Assembly: GCF_000607165.1 (NCBI RefSeq)
Contig: NZ_JFZG01000008.1
Coordinates: forward strand, 1-64,000
Source: Ralstonia pickettii
Lineage (GTDB): Bacteria; Pseudomonadota; Gammaproteobacteria; Burkholderiales; Burkholderiaceae
DNA length: 64,000 nucleotides
Direction: 5' to 3'
Below the pieces are notes generated by a model. The model saw nothing but the letters and a program-made list of their open reading frames with translations, was not told the origin of the DNA and ran no database searches. Made by a program: the position numbers and the translations under genes. Below, piece after piece: positions 54,057 to 63,465 of this stretch. How positions within the stretch are numbered: the first letter of the stretch is position 1; the number at the start of each line of letters is the position of its first letter.

Positions 54057-55853
54057 ATGCAAGCCACCGTCTGCGACTTCCTCGTCGCCCGCCTGTACGA
54101 CTGGGGCGTGCGGCGCATCTTTGGCTACCCTGGGGACGGCATCAACGGCATGTTCGGTGCCCTGCAGCGCGCGGGCGGCAAGATCGAGTTCGTGCAGGTG
54201 CGGCATGAAGAGATGGCCGCCTTCATGGCCTCTGCACACGCCAAGTTCACGGGTGAGCTGGGCGTGTGCATGGCGACCTCCGGGCCTGGCGCCGCGCACC
54301 TCATCACGGGGCTGTATGACGCACGGCTCGACCACATGCCGGTGCTGGCGATTACCGGGCAGCAGGCGCGCACGGCCGTCGGCGGGCACTACCAGCAAGA
54401 GGTGGATCTGGTGGCGATGTTCCGCGACGTGGCTGGCGCGTTTGTGCACCAGGCCAGCATGCCGGCGCAGGTGCGGCATCTGTTGGACCGCGCGGTGCGC
54501 ATCGCCATCGGGCAGCGCCGCGTGACGGCACTCGTACTGCCGAACGACCTGCAGGAAATGCCCTACACCGAGCCGGCGCGCGCGCACGGCACGGTGCACT
54601 CGGGCGTCGGCTACAGCGCGCCCAGCGTAGTGCCGCAAACCGCTGATCTGGAGCGCGCGGCGGACATCCTCAACAGCGGCCGCAGGGTAGCAATGCTCGT
54701 GGGCGCCGGCGCACTCGGGGCCAGCGCGGAAGTGGCAGCGGTGGCAGAAACGCTGGGCGCAGGCGTGGCCAAGGCGCTGCTCGGCAAGGCCGTGTTGCCC
54801 GACGAGCTGCCCTATGTGACCGGCGCCATCGGCCTGCTGGGCACCGAGCCGAGCTGGGAGCTGATGAACCACTGCGACACGCTGCTGATGGTCGGCTCCG
54901 GTTTTCCTTATGCGGAGTTCCTGCCCAAGGAAGGCCAGGCGCGTGGCGTCCAGATCGACCTGGACCCCGGCATGCTCGGGCTGCGGTATCCGATGGAGGT
55001 CAATCTGGTTGGCGACAGCGCACAAACGTTGCGAGCACTGCTGCCGCTACTCCAGCGCAAGACCGATCGCTACTGGCCCGACCGCATTGCGCGCTGGAAT
55101 GAAGGCTGGTGGAAAACGTTGGAAAGCCGCGCGCTGCAACCGGCCTACCCCGTCAACCCGCAGCGCGTGTTCTGGGAACTGTCACCCAAGCTGCCGGACA
55201 ACGTGATCGTCACCAGCGACTCCGGCACGTGCGCCAACTGGTATGCGCGCGATCTGAAGTTCAAGCCCGGCATGATGGGCTCGCTGTCGGGCGGGCTGGC
55301 ATCGATGGGAGCAGCGGTTCCGTATGCAATTGCCGCCAAGTTTGCGCACCCGGAGAGACCCGTCATTGCATTCGTGGGCGACGGCGCCATGCAGATGAAC
55401 AACATGGCCGAACTCATCACCGTGTCGAAATACTGGAAGCGCTGGAAGTCTGCCAAGTGGATCTGCATGGTGCTCAACAACCAGGACTTGAACGAAGTCA
55501 CCTGGGAGCAGCGCGTGATGGAAGGGGACCCGAAATTTCCCGCCTCACAGGACATCCCAGACGTGCCGTATCACCGCTTTGCAGAGTTGATCGGCCTGAA
55601 GGGCATCTACGTCGACAACCCCGACCAACTGGCCGGCGCGTGGCACGAAGCACTCAACGCAGACCGGCCCGTGGTGCTGGAAGTGAAGACCGACCCCGAT
55701 GTGCCGCCGCTGCCGCCGCACGTCACGCTGCAGCAGGCACGCAACTTTGCGACGGCACTGGCGTATGGCGACCCGGATGCGAGCGGCGTGCTGCGCGGAA
55801 CGGCGCGACAGGTGTTGTCGGCGTTGTTTCCGGTGCATAGGGAGAAAGAGTGA
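54057..55853 (+). CDS. Thiamine-pyrophosphate enzyme, pyruvate oxidase/PoxB-like
   Basis: A 598-residue ThDP enzyme with all three domains. The N-terminal pyrimidine domain has FGYPGDGINGMFGAL and the catalytic glutamate near 51 in VRHEEMAAF. The central domain has VGAGALGASAEV near 220. The pyrophosphate domain carries the metal motif starting GDGAMQMNN near 441, with the matching N in VLNNQDLNE. Relatives include pyruvate dehydrogenase (quinone) and acetolactate synthase. A C-terminal membrane-binding helix like that of PoxB is not clear, so oxidase versus decarboxylase remains open. The 258 bases after it hold nothing I can identify. Confidence 0.85.
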   Translation: MQATVCDFLVARLYDWGVRRIFGYPGDGINGMFGALQRAGGKIEFVQVRHEEMAAFMASAHAKFTGELGVCMATSGPGAAHLITGLYDARLDHMPVLAITGQQARTAVGGHYQQEVDLVAMFRDVAGAFVHQASMPAQVRHLLDRAVRIAIGQRRVTALVLPNDLQEMPYTEPARAHGTVHSGVGYSAPSVVPQTADLERAADILNSGRRVAMLVGAGALGASAEVAAVAETLGAGVAKALLGKAVLPDELPYVTGAIGLLGTEPSWELMNHCDTLLMVGSGFPYAEFLPKEGQARGVQIDLDPGMLGLRYPMEVNLVGDSAQTLRALLPLLQRKTDRYWPDRIARWNEGWWKTLESRALQPAYPVNPQRVFWELSPKLPDNVIVTSDSGTCANWYARDLKFKPGMMGSLSGGLASMGAAVPYAIAAKFAHPERPVIAFVGDGAMQMNNMAELITVSKYWKRWKSAKWICMVLNNQDLNEVTWEQRVMEGDPKFPASQDIPDVPYHRFAELIGLKGIYVDNPDQLAGAWHEALNADRPVVLEVKTDPDVPPLPPHVTLQQARNFATALAYGDPDASGVLRGTARQVLSALFPVHREKE

Positions 55854-56111
55854 GCCGGGAGGTCCCGGGCTCATGCCACCTTGATGTGGACGATGCCTAT
55901 GTGGCTATCAGAAGAGGCGAAGAAGAAGCGTCACGACGATTCGCTGATCTTCTTGGGTTGCATGTCTCAATCGATGGTGCTTGCTGCGAGCACACACAGC
56001 GCGCGGCATCGCGGGTTGTAAGCGGTCAGGCACCCAAGGTCCAGCCCCACGCTGAAATTGCCCTGCCCGACTTTGCCTTGCCGTGTCGCCCCGTTGCCTT
56101 TTGCCGTGGCA

Positions 56112-57014
56112 TCAAACCTTGGCACTGCAACTGGCCTGGGTCGCGTCGTGATGGTGCTCACGCAGCGCGCCCGGTATGCCGGTGCCCGCCAGACCATCGG
56201 CCGCCAGCCATGCCGCAGTGGCGGCAGCGGCGCGGTCGATGAGTTCTCCGCAGCGGGCGTAGTCGTAGGGCGACACGTCGAGGGGGCACAGCGGCGGCAC
56301 CACGGCAATGGGCACCTGCCCGGCCCAGCGCTCCAGGTCTTGCACAAGCTGACGCGCCACCAGAAGTGACAAGGCGTTCAGAGCGTGCTCGATGGCGCTG
56401 CGCGGGGCGCGGCGGTCGGCACACGCAAACCCTGCTGGCAATACGACGACACGTGTGGCGCCCAGCCGGATGGCGGCGGAGATTGGCGTGTTGTTGGCGA
56501 CGCCCCCGTCGATCAACAGGCGATCACCAATGCGCACCGGCGGAAACACACCCGGAATGGCGGCGCTGGCAAGCACCGCTGGCACGATGGCGCCGGAAGA
56601 CAGCACCACCTCGGCGCCAGTTTGCATGTCGGTGGCCACAACATGCAGGGGGAGCGTGGCCGCCTCCAGCAGGGTCTGCCCGAAATGCCGCGTCAGCAGG
56701 CGCTGCAGGCCAGATGCATCGACTAGGTGCTCCCGTTGCCCACCCAGGCCCCCCAGCATGCTGAACATCGCACGCCAGGACCACGGCATCACATCGGCGC
56801 GCCGCACACCGCGCCATAGCGCCTCAAGCTGGGCCGTGCCCGCCGCGTGCGGGTTGCACGCAAAAAAGGCTGCGTTGATGGCGCCCGCCGAGGCGCCCAC
56901 CACCATGTCCGGGACCACGCCCGAGGCCACCAGCTCGCGCAGCATGCCGGCCTCGATGGCGCCGAGGCTGCCGCCGCCGGCAAAGACAAACGCCGTTCGT
57001 TCCACTCTGTCCAT
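56112..57014 (-). CDS. Patatin-like phospholipase
   Basis: A 300-residue serine hydrolase of the patatin family. AFVFAGGGSLGAIEAGML at residues 8-25 is the oxyanion loop. The nucleophile is S42 in VVGASAGAINAAF, and the catalytic aspartate D169 is in LLIDGGVANNTPI. No signal peptide or membrane segment is seen, so it is cytoplasmic or secreted by another route. I use the ATG at 57014. Its substrate is probably a phospholipid or acyl ester. Without other domains it resembles RssA-type proteins. Confidence 0.87.
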   Translation of the reverse strand: MDRVERTAFVFAGGGSLGAIEAGMLRELVASGVVPDMVVGASAGAINAAFFACNPHAAGTAQLEALWRGVRRADVMPWSWRAMFSMLGGLGGQREHLVDASGLQRLLTRHFGQTLLEAATLPLHVVATDMQTGAEVVLSSGAIVPAVLASAAIPGVFPPVRIGDRLLIDGGVANNTPISAAIRLGATRVVVLPAGFACADRRAPRSAIEHALNALSLLVARQLVQDLERWAGQVPIAVVPPLCPLDVSPYDYARCGELIDRAAAATAAWLAADGLAGTGIPGALREHHHDATQASCSAKV

Positions 57015-57124
57015 GATCAATGCTGCGTTGCAGCAAAGAAGTCCAATCGAGTCAATCAGGGGACGACTGGAACTAGAGTAGGTCTGCGCTGCCGTTGCGG
57101 CTAGTCAGGCTTTATCGGCGGCGA

Positions 57125-57397
57125 TCAGCGAGCTTGCCGTGCAACGTCTGCCATCGGCTTCCAGTGCAGAAAACCGAACAGCAACGTCAGCAACACGCTG
57201 TCGAGCAACGGGCCCTTGTGCAGCGACACCTTCCGGAAGCAGAACACCACCTCCAGCGCATGCGCCGCCAGCAACGCCAAGGCCGCGACGCGCAACCAGC
57301 CGATGGTATCGGCGGACAGCGGCAACGGCGTGGCATAGCTGGCCAACGCAACGCCATACACGGCGAGCAGGACGAGCTTGCAGAGGACGTTGAACAT
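57125..57397 (-). CDS. DUF1145-type small inner-membrane protein
   Basis: A 90-residue protein with three hydrophobic segments, VLCKLVLLAVYGVALASY near 3-20, WLRVAALALLAAHALEVVFC near 33-52 and LLDSVLLTLLFGFLHW near 64-79. The H..E pair in AAHALEV and the FGFLHW end resemble DUF1145. Function is unknown. The ATG at 57397 gives the compact family length. Confidence 0.75.
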   Translation of the reverse strand: MFNVLCKLVLLAVYGVALASYATPLPLSADTIGWLRVAALALLAAHALEVVFCFRKVSLHKGPLLDSVLLTLLFGFLHWKPMADVARQAR

Positions 57398-57524
57398 GCG
57401 GGTCTCCAAAGAGTCGGTGATTGAGTTGCCGTGCAGCATACCGGCCACCCCAATCACGCCAGCCGCTTCAAACACCTGGATAGACGCCGCCCTCCACCTG
57501 GCCGTGCCGCCAGCGGGGCAGTTG

Positions 57525-57948
<424 letters not shown>

Positions 57949-58067
57949 GACAGCAGGGCACTCCTATCGATTGAGATGGTGAATCGCGAAGGAAGGCTTT
58001 CCAAGCTGTCGTAAGAGCCGTAGCTGCACGCGTCTAACACGCCAATGCAAGAGCATGGTGCTTGATG

Positions 58068-58811
58068 CTAGCTGCGCTCGTAGATTGGTACTTCCGTCGC
58101 GTAGAGGAAGAAGGACTGGGCCGGACGGTAGAACGTGGTGGTGGCGTTAGCGTTGATCGCGAGCAGCGCGCGTTCATAGGCGCGGAATGCGCCAACGGAC
58201 GACACATCATCGAACCAGAGACTGGCAACACCTTCGTAGACGGGCACATCCGTGGCACTGAAGTAGGCCAGCATGGCATTGAATTCCGGAACCTGCCTGT
58301 TATGTACGCAGCGTCGCAATGCGGCTGCGGCAAGCGGCTCGGCGGCCAAGGCCAGCTCGTGCGCCCGGGACCATCGATCAAAGAACTCGGGTAGTGACAA
58401 TCCTTCTGCAGCCCGCAGGTAGTGCAGAACCTTGGCCCCACATGCGCGTTTCGGAGTCACAACCGGCTGCTCCGCTTCCACCGCCACCAAACTGAGCGAA
58501 ACGCTGGCGTCTGCGAAGTTGGCGGCATCAGGCCCAACCTTTGTACGCACGTGTTCATGTGCAAAGGTGGCGGACATGTCCTGCGCATTGTCCCAGTACA
58601 GTTCCGTCACCGAATCCCGTGCAACCGTCATCGAATGTTCGGGTTCGGCGGTCGATCCGAACGCCGCATCGAAGACGTGGTTCTGCACGTAGCGCCGCAG
58701 GGTGACGGGGTTCTCGTTCGAGATCGCGCCATGCACGTGCTGTACATAGGCCACGTATTCGGCATGCGTCATACCAGGGCGGCGGCAGACCGCAGCGATC
58801 ATCTTGATCAT
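58068..58811 (-). CDS. EthD-domain protein
   Basis: A 247-residue protein with two ferredoxin-like EthD modules. The first (MIKMIAAVCRRPGMTHAEYV and YVQHVHGAI) covers 1-110; the second (KVLHYLRAAEGLSLPEFFDR and HELALA) covers about 128-235. EthD proteins are small dimeric factors of degradation pathways with no fixed reaction; the double form may replace a dimer. It is the last gene of the operon that starts with the cyclodeaminase-like gene, 40 bases after the aldehyde dehydrogenase gene. Confidence 0.78.
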   Translation of the reverse strand: MIKMIAAVCRRPGMTHAEYVAYVQHVHGAISNENPVTLRRYVQNHVFDAAFGSTAEPEHSMTVARDSVTELYWDNAQDMSATFAHEHVRTKVGPDAANFADASVSLSLVAVEAEQPVVTPKRACGAKVLHYLRAAEGLSLPEFFDRWSRAHELALAAEPLAAAALRRCVHNRQVPEFNAMLAYFSATDVPVYEGVASLWFDDVSSVGAFRAYERALLAINANATTTFYRPAQSFFLYATEVPIYERS

Positions 58812-58851
58812 CGTTGTCCTTTGTGAGTTGAGGTTGGGCTATCCATCGGAC

Positions 58852-60321
58852 TCAAGCGGCGTCGAGGCCGTCCCAGCAGAGATATTTGACCTCCAGGAAC
58901 TCGTCGATACCGAGGTGCGAACCTTCGCGCCCCAGGCCGCTTTGCTTCACACCACCGAATGGCGCGACTTCGTTGGAGATCAGGCCGGTGTTGATGCCGA
59001 CCATGCCCGACTCGATGCGGGCAGCATTGCGCCAGATGCGGGCGGCATCGCGGCTGTACAAATACGCGGCAAGTCCGTATTCGGTGTCGTTGGCCATGGC
59101 GATGGCGTCATCGTCGGTATCGAAACGGAATAGAGGCGCCACGGGGCCGAAGGTCTCCTCGCGGGCAATCAGCATATCGTGCGTAACGTCGGCTAGTACG
59201 GTCGGCTCGAAAAAGTTGCCACCGAGCGCATGCCGGTTGCCACCGTGTAGAAGCCGCGCGCCTTTGTCCAGGGCATCGACCACGTGCTCTTCAACTTTTC
59301 GCACAGCCGCCGCGTCGATCAGCGGGCCAAGCTGCACGTCTGGTTCCAGACCGTTACCCGTACGCAGGCGGGCTACGCGTTCGGCCACACGTTCGGCAAG
59401 CGCATCGTAAATGCTGGACTGCACCAGCACGCGATTTGCGCTGATACACGCCTGCCCCGTGTTGCGGAACTTGGCTGCCACTACGCCATCGGCTGCGGCA
59501 TCAAGATCGGCGTCGTCAAAGATAATGAATGGTGCGTTGCCGCCGAGTTCCATCGAGCATTTCTTCACTGTCTGTGCGGCTTGGGCCAGCAAGACACGAC
59601 CGACTTCGGTCGAGCCCGTGAAGGTGAGCTTGCGGACCAGCGGGTTGGCCGTCAACTCACCGCCGATCGCTCGCGTGTCATTGCCCGTCACTACGCTGAA
59701 GGCACCGGCCGGAACACCCGCACGCTGTGCCAGTTCGGCAAGTGCCAACGCGGTCATCGGTGTCTGGCTGGCGGGCTTGAGCACCATCGTGCAGCCGGCG
59801 GCGAGCGCCGGCCCCGCTTTGCGCGTGATCATTGCGGCGGGAAAATTCCACGGCGTGATGGCTGCGCATACCCCGATCGGTTCGCGCAGCGCGACAATGC
59901 GCTGCGCTTCCTTGGCGCCTGGAATCACATCACCGCGCACGCGCGTTGCCTCTTCGGCAAACCAGCGCAGGAACGATGCGGCGTAGTCGATTTCGCCACG
60001 GGCTTCGGCCAGCGGCTTGCCCTCTTCCAGCGTGATGAGCGTTGCGAGATCTTCACGATGCGCCAACGTCAATTCGTACCACCGGCGCAGAACTTCACCA
60101 CGATGCCTGGCGGTGGTGCGGCGCCAGGTGGTAAAGGCGCTATGCGCCGCATCGATGGCGCGGCGTACGTCCTCTTCGCGGCAGCGCGGCAGCTCTACGA
60201 GCAACGATTGATCGGCCGGGTTGTGCAGCGCGTAACGACCGTGCGGTGTGCTTTCCACCCATTCGCCGGCAATGAAAGCGGCTTCGCGCCACAGCGTGGG
60301 ATCTTTCAGAAGGTGCTTCAC
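58852..60321 (-). CDS. NAD(P)-dependent aldehyde dehydrogenase (succinate-semialdehyde type)
   Basis: A 489-residue aldehyde dehydrogenase with ITPWNFPAAMITRK near 155, the cofactor loop FTGSTEVG near 234, catalytic E258 in SMELGGNAPF and nucleophile C292 in NTGQACIS. Overall sequence style is GabD-like, that is, succinic or glutaric semialdehyde dehydrogenase. It lies 12 bases after the DapA-family gene, so its substrate is probably an aldehyde product of that lyase or a downstream semialdehyde. The C-terminus KYLCWDGLDAA is slightly extended. Confidence 0.88.
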   Translation of the reverse strand: MKHLLKDPTLWREAAFIAGEWVESTPHGRYALHNPADQSLLVELPRCREEDVRRAIDAAHSAFTTWRRTTARHRGEVLRRWYELTLAHREDLATLITLEEGKPLAEARGEIDYAASFLRWFAEEATRVRGDVIPGAKEAQRIVALREPIGVCAAITPWNFPAAMITRKAGPALAAGCTMVLKPASQTPMTALALAELAQRAGVPAGAFSVVTGNDTRAIGGELTANPLVRKLTFTGSTEVGRVLLAQAAQTVKKCSMELGGNAPFIIFDDADLDAAADGVVAAKFRNTGQACISANRVLVQSSIYDALAERVAERVARLRTGNGLEPDVQLGPLIDAAAVRKVEEHVVDALDKGARLLHGGNRHALGGNFFEPTVLADVTHDMLIAREETFGPVAPLFRFDTDDDAIAMANDTEYGLAAYLYSRDAARIWRNAARIESGMVGINTGLISNEVAPFGGVKQSGLGREGSHLGIDEFLEVKYLCWDGLDAA

Positions 60322-60333
60322 GGTTGTGCTCCT

Positions 60334-61353
60334 TCAGCAGGGGAAGCGGCCGGCCATGAAGGCTTCATCCGGGTCCGACGTGACGGGCAAGCCCGACGCC
60401 ACCAGACCTTGGCGCAGCATCTTCATCAGGCGATCCGGCACGCGCATGGCTGGCGCGCGCAGGGGGCCACCGTTAAAGCCGGCGAGCCAGTCCTGGTACT
60501 TCCACATGGTGCGATTGAGCACGCCGGTGCCGCCCGCGTAGGTTTGCGCGGCCGCGCCGTTGGCGCTGCGTGCTGGATTGACCTTCCAGTACATCGCCAT
60601 GGCCTCTTCCCACCGGCCGGTGCGTGCCAGTTCAAACGCCTTCGGGTAGTAGTCGCCCATCCATGCAGTGTTGCTGGTGCCGGAGAACTGCAACTCCATC
60701 AGGCTCATCAGCGGAATCGCGTCGCCTTCGATCGGGCAACTGATGACGACCTCGTTGCGGAAGTGGTGGTACATCTCGCAGATACCAGCCGGCAGCGGAA
60801 ATCCTTGCTCGGATTTGATCGCGACGATGTTGGGGCAATCGTCGAGCAGCCGGCGCACCAGGCTGACCGGCATGCCCGCCGGATGTACACGCTCGAAGCC
60901 CCACAGCGGGATCGGGAACAGCATCACCGCAAGGTCGGTCGCGTCACAGAAGGTCTTCGTGTAGTTGTAGATTTCTTCCTCGCTCGTCGGCCAGAACTGG
61001 GGCGGGTACGACAGCAGGACGATGTCGGCGCCAGCTTTCTCGGCCAGCTTTACGGCTTCAATGTTTTCGGCCAGCGTGCCGAACGCCGCATGGAAGAAAA
61101 GGCCAAGCCGGTTGCCTGCAGTCTCGCGTGCCCAGGCCGTGAACTGGGCGTTTTCTTCGGGCGTGATGGCAACTTCGCTGCACAGCAACGTGTAGCTGTA
61201 TCCAAGCTTGGTTGCCAATTCAATGTCGTGGCGGATGCCGTGTTCGTTCAGGCGCTTCAAGTCGGCGCTGTAGCTGGGTATCGTGACGGCCGAGCAGCCG
61301 ATCAGGTGTTCGCGCGCCCAGGCGCGGGCGTCGGATTTCTTGTAGGTGGCCAT
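60334..61353 (-). CDS. DapA-family (NAL superfamily) lyase-like protein, atypical active site
   Basis: A 339-residue TIM-barrel protein related to dihydrodipicolinate synthase and hydratase-aldolases. The Schiff-base lysine is K180 in NIVAIKSEQG. The superfamily tyrosine (YNxP motif) falls in MLFPIPLWG, where Phe replaces Tyr. The GTTGE substrate loop reads SYTLLCSE. Such changes imply a reaction other than DHDPS. A C-terminal extension of about 40 residues is present. It is encoded between the cyclodeaminase-like and aldehyde-dehydrogenase genes, which suggests retro-aldol cleavage or dehydration that yields an aldehyde. The actual substrate is unknown. Confidence 0.8.
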   Translation of the reverse strand: MATYKKSDARAWAREHLIGCSAVTIPSYSADLKRLNEHGIRHDIELATKLGYSYTLLCSEVAITPEENAQFTAWARETAGNRLGLFFHAAFGTLAENIEAVKLAEKAGADIVLLSYPPQFWPTSEEEIYNYTKTFCDATDLAVMLFPIPLWGFERVHPAGMPVSLVRRLLDDCPNIVAIKSEQGFPLPAGICEMYHHFRNEVVISCPIEGDAIPLMSLMELQFSGTSNTAWMGDYYPKAFELARTGRWEEAMAMYWKVNPARSANGAAAQTYAGGTGVLNRTMWKYQDWLAGFNGGPLRAPAMRVPDRLMKMLRQGLVASGLPVTSDPDEAFMAGRFPC

Positions 61354-61385
61354 AGTTGGCGTCTCCTTGGGAATGTGGGGGTGAT

Positions 61386-62396
61386 TTATTTGGCGATCGG
61401 AACAATGCTGGCCGGCAGGGGCACGCCGCGCCCTTGCTCCTTGGCGTGTGCAAAGAGCATCTCGGCAATGACGACGTCCTGAAGCGCGGACCCGACAGAC
61501 TTGTAGAGCACGATGTCGCTGTCAGCCTGGCGGGGCTTGATCTCTCCCGCAGCGAGCGCCGACAGCGGCACCAGCTTGCTGGCGATGGGCACGCCTGCAC
61601 GCGAGGCGGCGATGGCATCGCCAGTATCGTGGGCGACTTCCTGTGGCATGTCGGCCACGATGCAGGCGGCGCGCGCCATCGTTTCCTCGTCGACTTCGCG
61701 CTGTTCCGGCAGCGTGGAACCCAGCGAGACCACCGTGGCGCCCGGCGACAGCCATGCGCCGTGCAGGACGGGTGACTCGTCCCGGCTGCGCGCGGCACAG
61801 ATGACGATATCCGCGCCATCCACAGCCGCTTCAGGCGACTCCGATGCGGCGATGTCCAGTGCGGTGCGAAACGATTCGGCAAAGCGCTCGCGGCTCGCAG
61901 GCGTGGGGCTGTATACGCGCACGGATTGCAGTGTGCGCACCGCACGCAGGCAATCGAGCGCATTGCGTGCTTCAAAGCCAGCGCCGATGATCGCCACGTG
62001 CAACGGCCGATTGGGTGCCAGCAGGTCCACCGCCAACGCCGCGGTCGCTGCCGTACGCAAGCCGGTGACCCTGTTGCCATCGACCAAAGCACTCAGGGCC
62101 ATGGTCTGCTGATCAAACAACGAGATCAGGTAACTTGCCCGGCGCGCACGCGGGGATGCCGCGATCAGCTTGCAGCCCATGTGGCCGCCGGCCGGCGACA
62201 CGGCGGTCAGGCTGCGCAGCCAGATGCCGTCACCGCGTGCCATCGAGCGCGGCGGCACCATGGCGTCGGACGTGGGTTTGGCGTAGGCCCGGGCGAGGGC
62301 AGCGACGGCCGAAGGCCAGTCGGCAAGCGATGCGACATCGGCATCGCTCAGGAACAACGTGGGGGCGAGCAGTTCGCTCGGTTGCAGGTCGGACAT
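61386..62396 (-). CDS. Ornithine cyclodeaminase/mu-crystallin family protein
   Basis: A 336-residue NAD(P)-binding protein. The ligand arginine region is PPRSMARGDGIWLRS near 64-78. The segment YLISLFDQQTMALSALVDGN leads to RVTGLRTAATAALAV near 120, and the Rossmann loop IIGAGFEARNALDCL lies near 153. Family members include ornithine cyclodeaminase, alanine dehydrogenase and ketimine reductases. With a DapA-type lyase next to it, a ketimine or imino-acid reductase role is as likely as cyclodeamination. I start it at the ATG at 62396. Confidence 0.85.
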   Translation of the reverse strand: MSDLQPSELLAPTLFLSDADVASLADWPSAVAALARAYAKPTSDAMVPPRSMARGDGIWLRSLTAVSPAGGHMGCKLIAASPRARRASYLISLFDQQTMALSALVDGNRVTGLRTAATAALAVDLLAPNRPLHVAIIGAGFEARNALDCLRAVRTLQSVRVYSPTPASRERFAESFRTALDIAASESPEAAVDGADIVICAARSRDESPVLHGAWLSPGATVVSLGSTLPEQREVDEETMARAACIVADMPQEVAHDTGDAIAASRAGVPIASKLVPLSALAAGEIKPRQADSDIVLYKSVGSALQDVVIAEMLFAHAKEQGRGVPLPASIVPIAK

Positions 62397-62511
62397 GGCG
62401 CTGGGCGTGGAAGTCAACGGCCAGCCGACTATAGGAGGCCGCACCTGCGCGAGGTACTGCCTGGCAGCGAAAGCAGCTATGCACCAGATCGATAGCTGCG
62501 AAAGATGCCGC

Positions 62512-63465
62512 TCAGGTGATGTGAGACTCCGCCACGCGATGGATCAGGCGGCGCACTTCCAGCGTGGCCCGCGTGTGGGGTCGGAGCGGGGATTCCGCCA
62601 AGACCACGAAGCGCTCAAGCAGAGGCTGGACGATCTGCGACGACGCCAGCCGCGCGTCCAGCATGCCGGGCTGCACCGATGCAATAGCGTAGCCGCCGCC
62701 GGCTGCGGCAATCTCGTATTGCAGGCGGACGGAATCGGCCTCTACCGCCACTTGCAGTGGCAAGGAGTGGTCTGCGGCCAGACGATCCAGCCGTGCACGC
62801 AACAGATGAGGGCGACTGGGTACGACAAGAGGAACACCGGCCAGCGCGGTCAGCGCGACATCGCTCTTGCTGACCAGGGCGTCCCCACGTCGACCAACCA
62901 GATGCAGAGGTACGCGCGCAAGCACGTGTGCGTCACCAATGCTCGCCTCGTCTTCCCGCAGAACAATGCCCATGTCGAGCCGGCCGTCCCGCAATTGCTC
63001 CTCAAGCTGCGCGCTGGCACCTTCCACCAGGTGTAGCCGCACGCCGGGCAGTTGCTCGCGCACGGCGGCGAACAGCGGCGCTGCAAATTGCCCGACCGCT
63101 GAAGGCAGCAAGCCGACCAGCACCTCCCCAACGGGTTGGCCACGCGCATTGCGAATGTCATCGGCAAGAGCGTCGGCCTCATCCACAAGACGGGCGACAC
63201 GCGGCAGTGTCTGTTCACCAAACTCTGTGAGCACCACACCGCGACCGGTTCTGCGAAACAGGCGCTGCCCACACTGCTGCTCAAGCTGGGCAATGTTGCG
63301 GCTGACCATGGACTGCGGCATGTCGAGCATCGCGGCGGCTTTGCTCAGGCTCCCTGATGCGGCAACGCGCACAAACAGCAGCCAGCGTGGGTCGATGATC
63401 GGTAGCGTGCTGAGCATGTCCGGCATGGCCACCTTGCCGGGCTTTGGCGAAGGTGTGGGCTTCAT
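62512..63465 (-). CDS. LysR family regulator, probably of the catabolic operon
   Basis: A 317-residue LysR regulator whose winged helix begins near residue 25: WLLFVRVAASGSLSKAAAML and DMPQSMVSRNIAQLEQQCG. The effector domain shows LPSAVGQFAAPLF and LDMGIVLREDEAS. The ATG at 63465 overlaps the stop of the preceding LysR gene (ATGA). An in-frame ATG at 63426 would remove the Pro/Lys-rich lead and the overlap. It stands 115 bases before the cyclodeaminase-like gene in the same direction. Confidence 0.85.
   Translation of the reverse strand: MKPTPSPKPGKVAMPDMLSTLPIIDPRWLLFVRVAASGSLSKAAAMLDMPQSMVSRNIAQLEQQCGQRLFRRTGRGVVLTEFGEQTLPRVARLVDEADALADDIRNARGQPVGEVLVGLLPSAVGQFAAPLFAAVREQLPGVRLHLVEGASAQLEEQLRDGRLDMGIVLREDEASIGDAHVLARVPLHLVGRRGDALVSKSDVALTALAGVPLVVPSRPHLLRARLDRLAADHSLPLQVAVEADSVRLQYEIAAAGGGYAIASVQPGMLDARLASSQIVQPLLERFVVLAESPLRPHTRATLEVRRLIHRVAESHIT

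Noticed and set aside
55854-56111. A gene on the plus strand after the TPP enzyme (open frame 55850-56242)
   Set aside because: It overlaps the patatin gene end, has no ribosome site, and its translation resembles no family; the 258-base gap is treated as non-coding.
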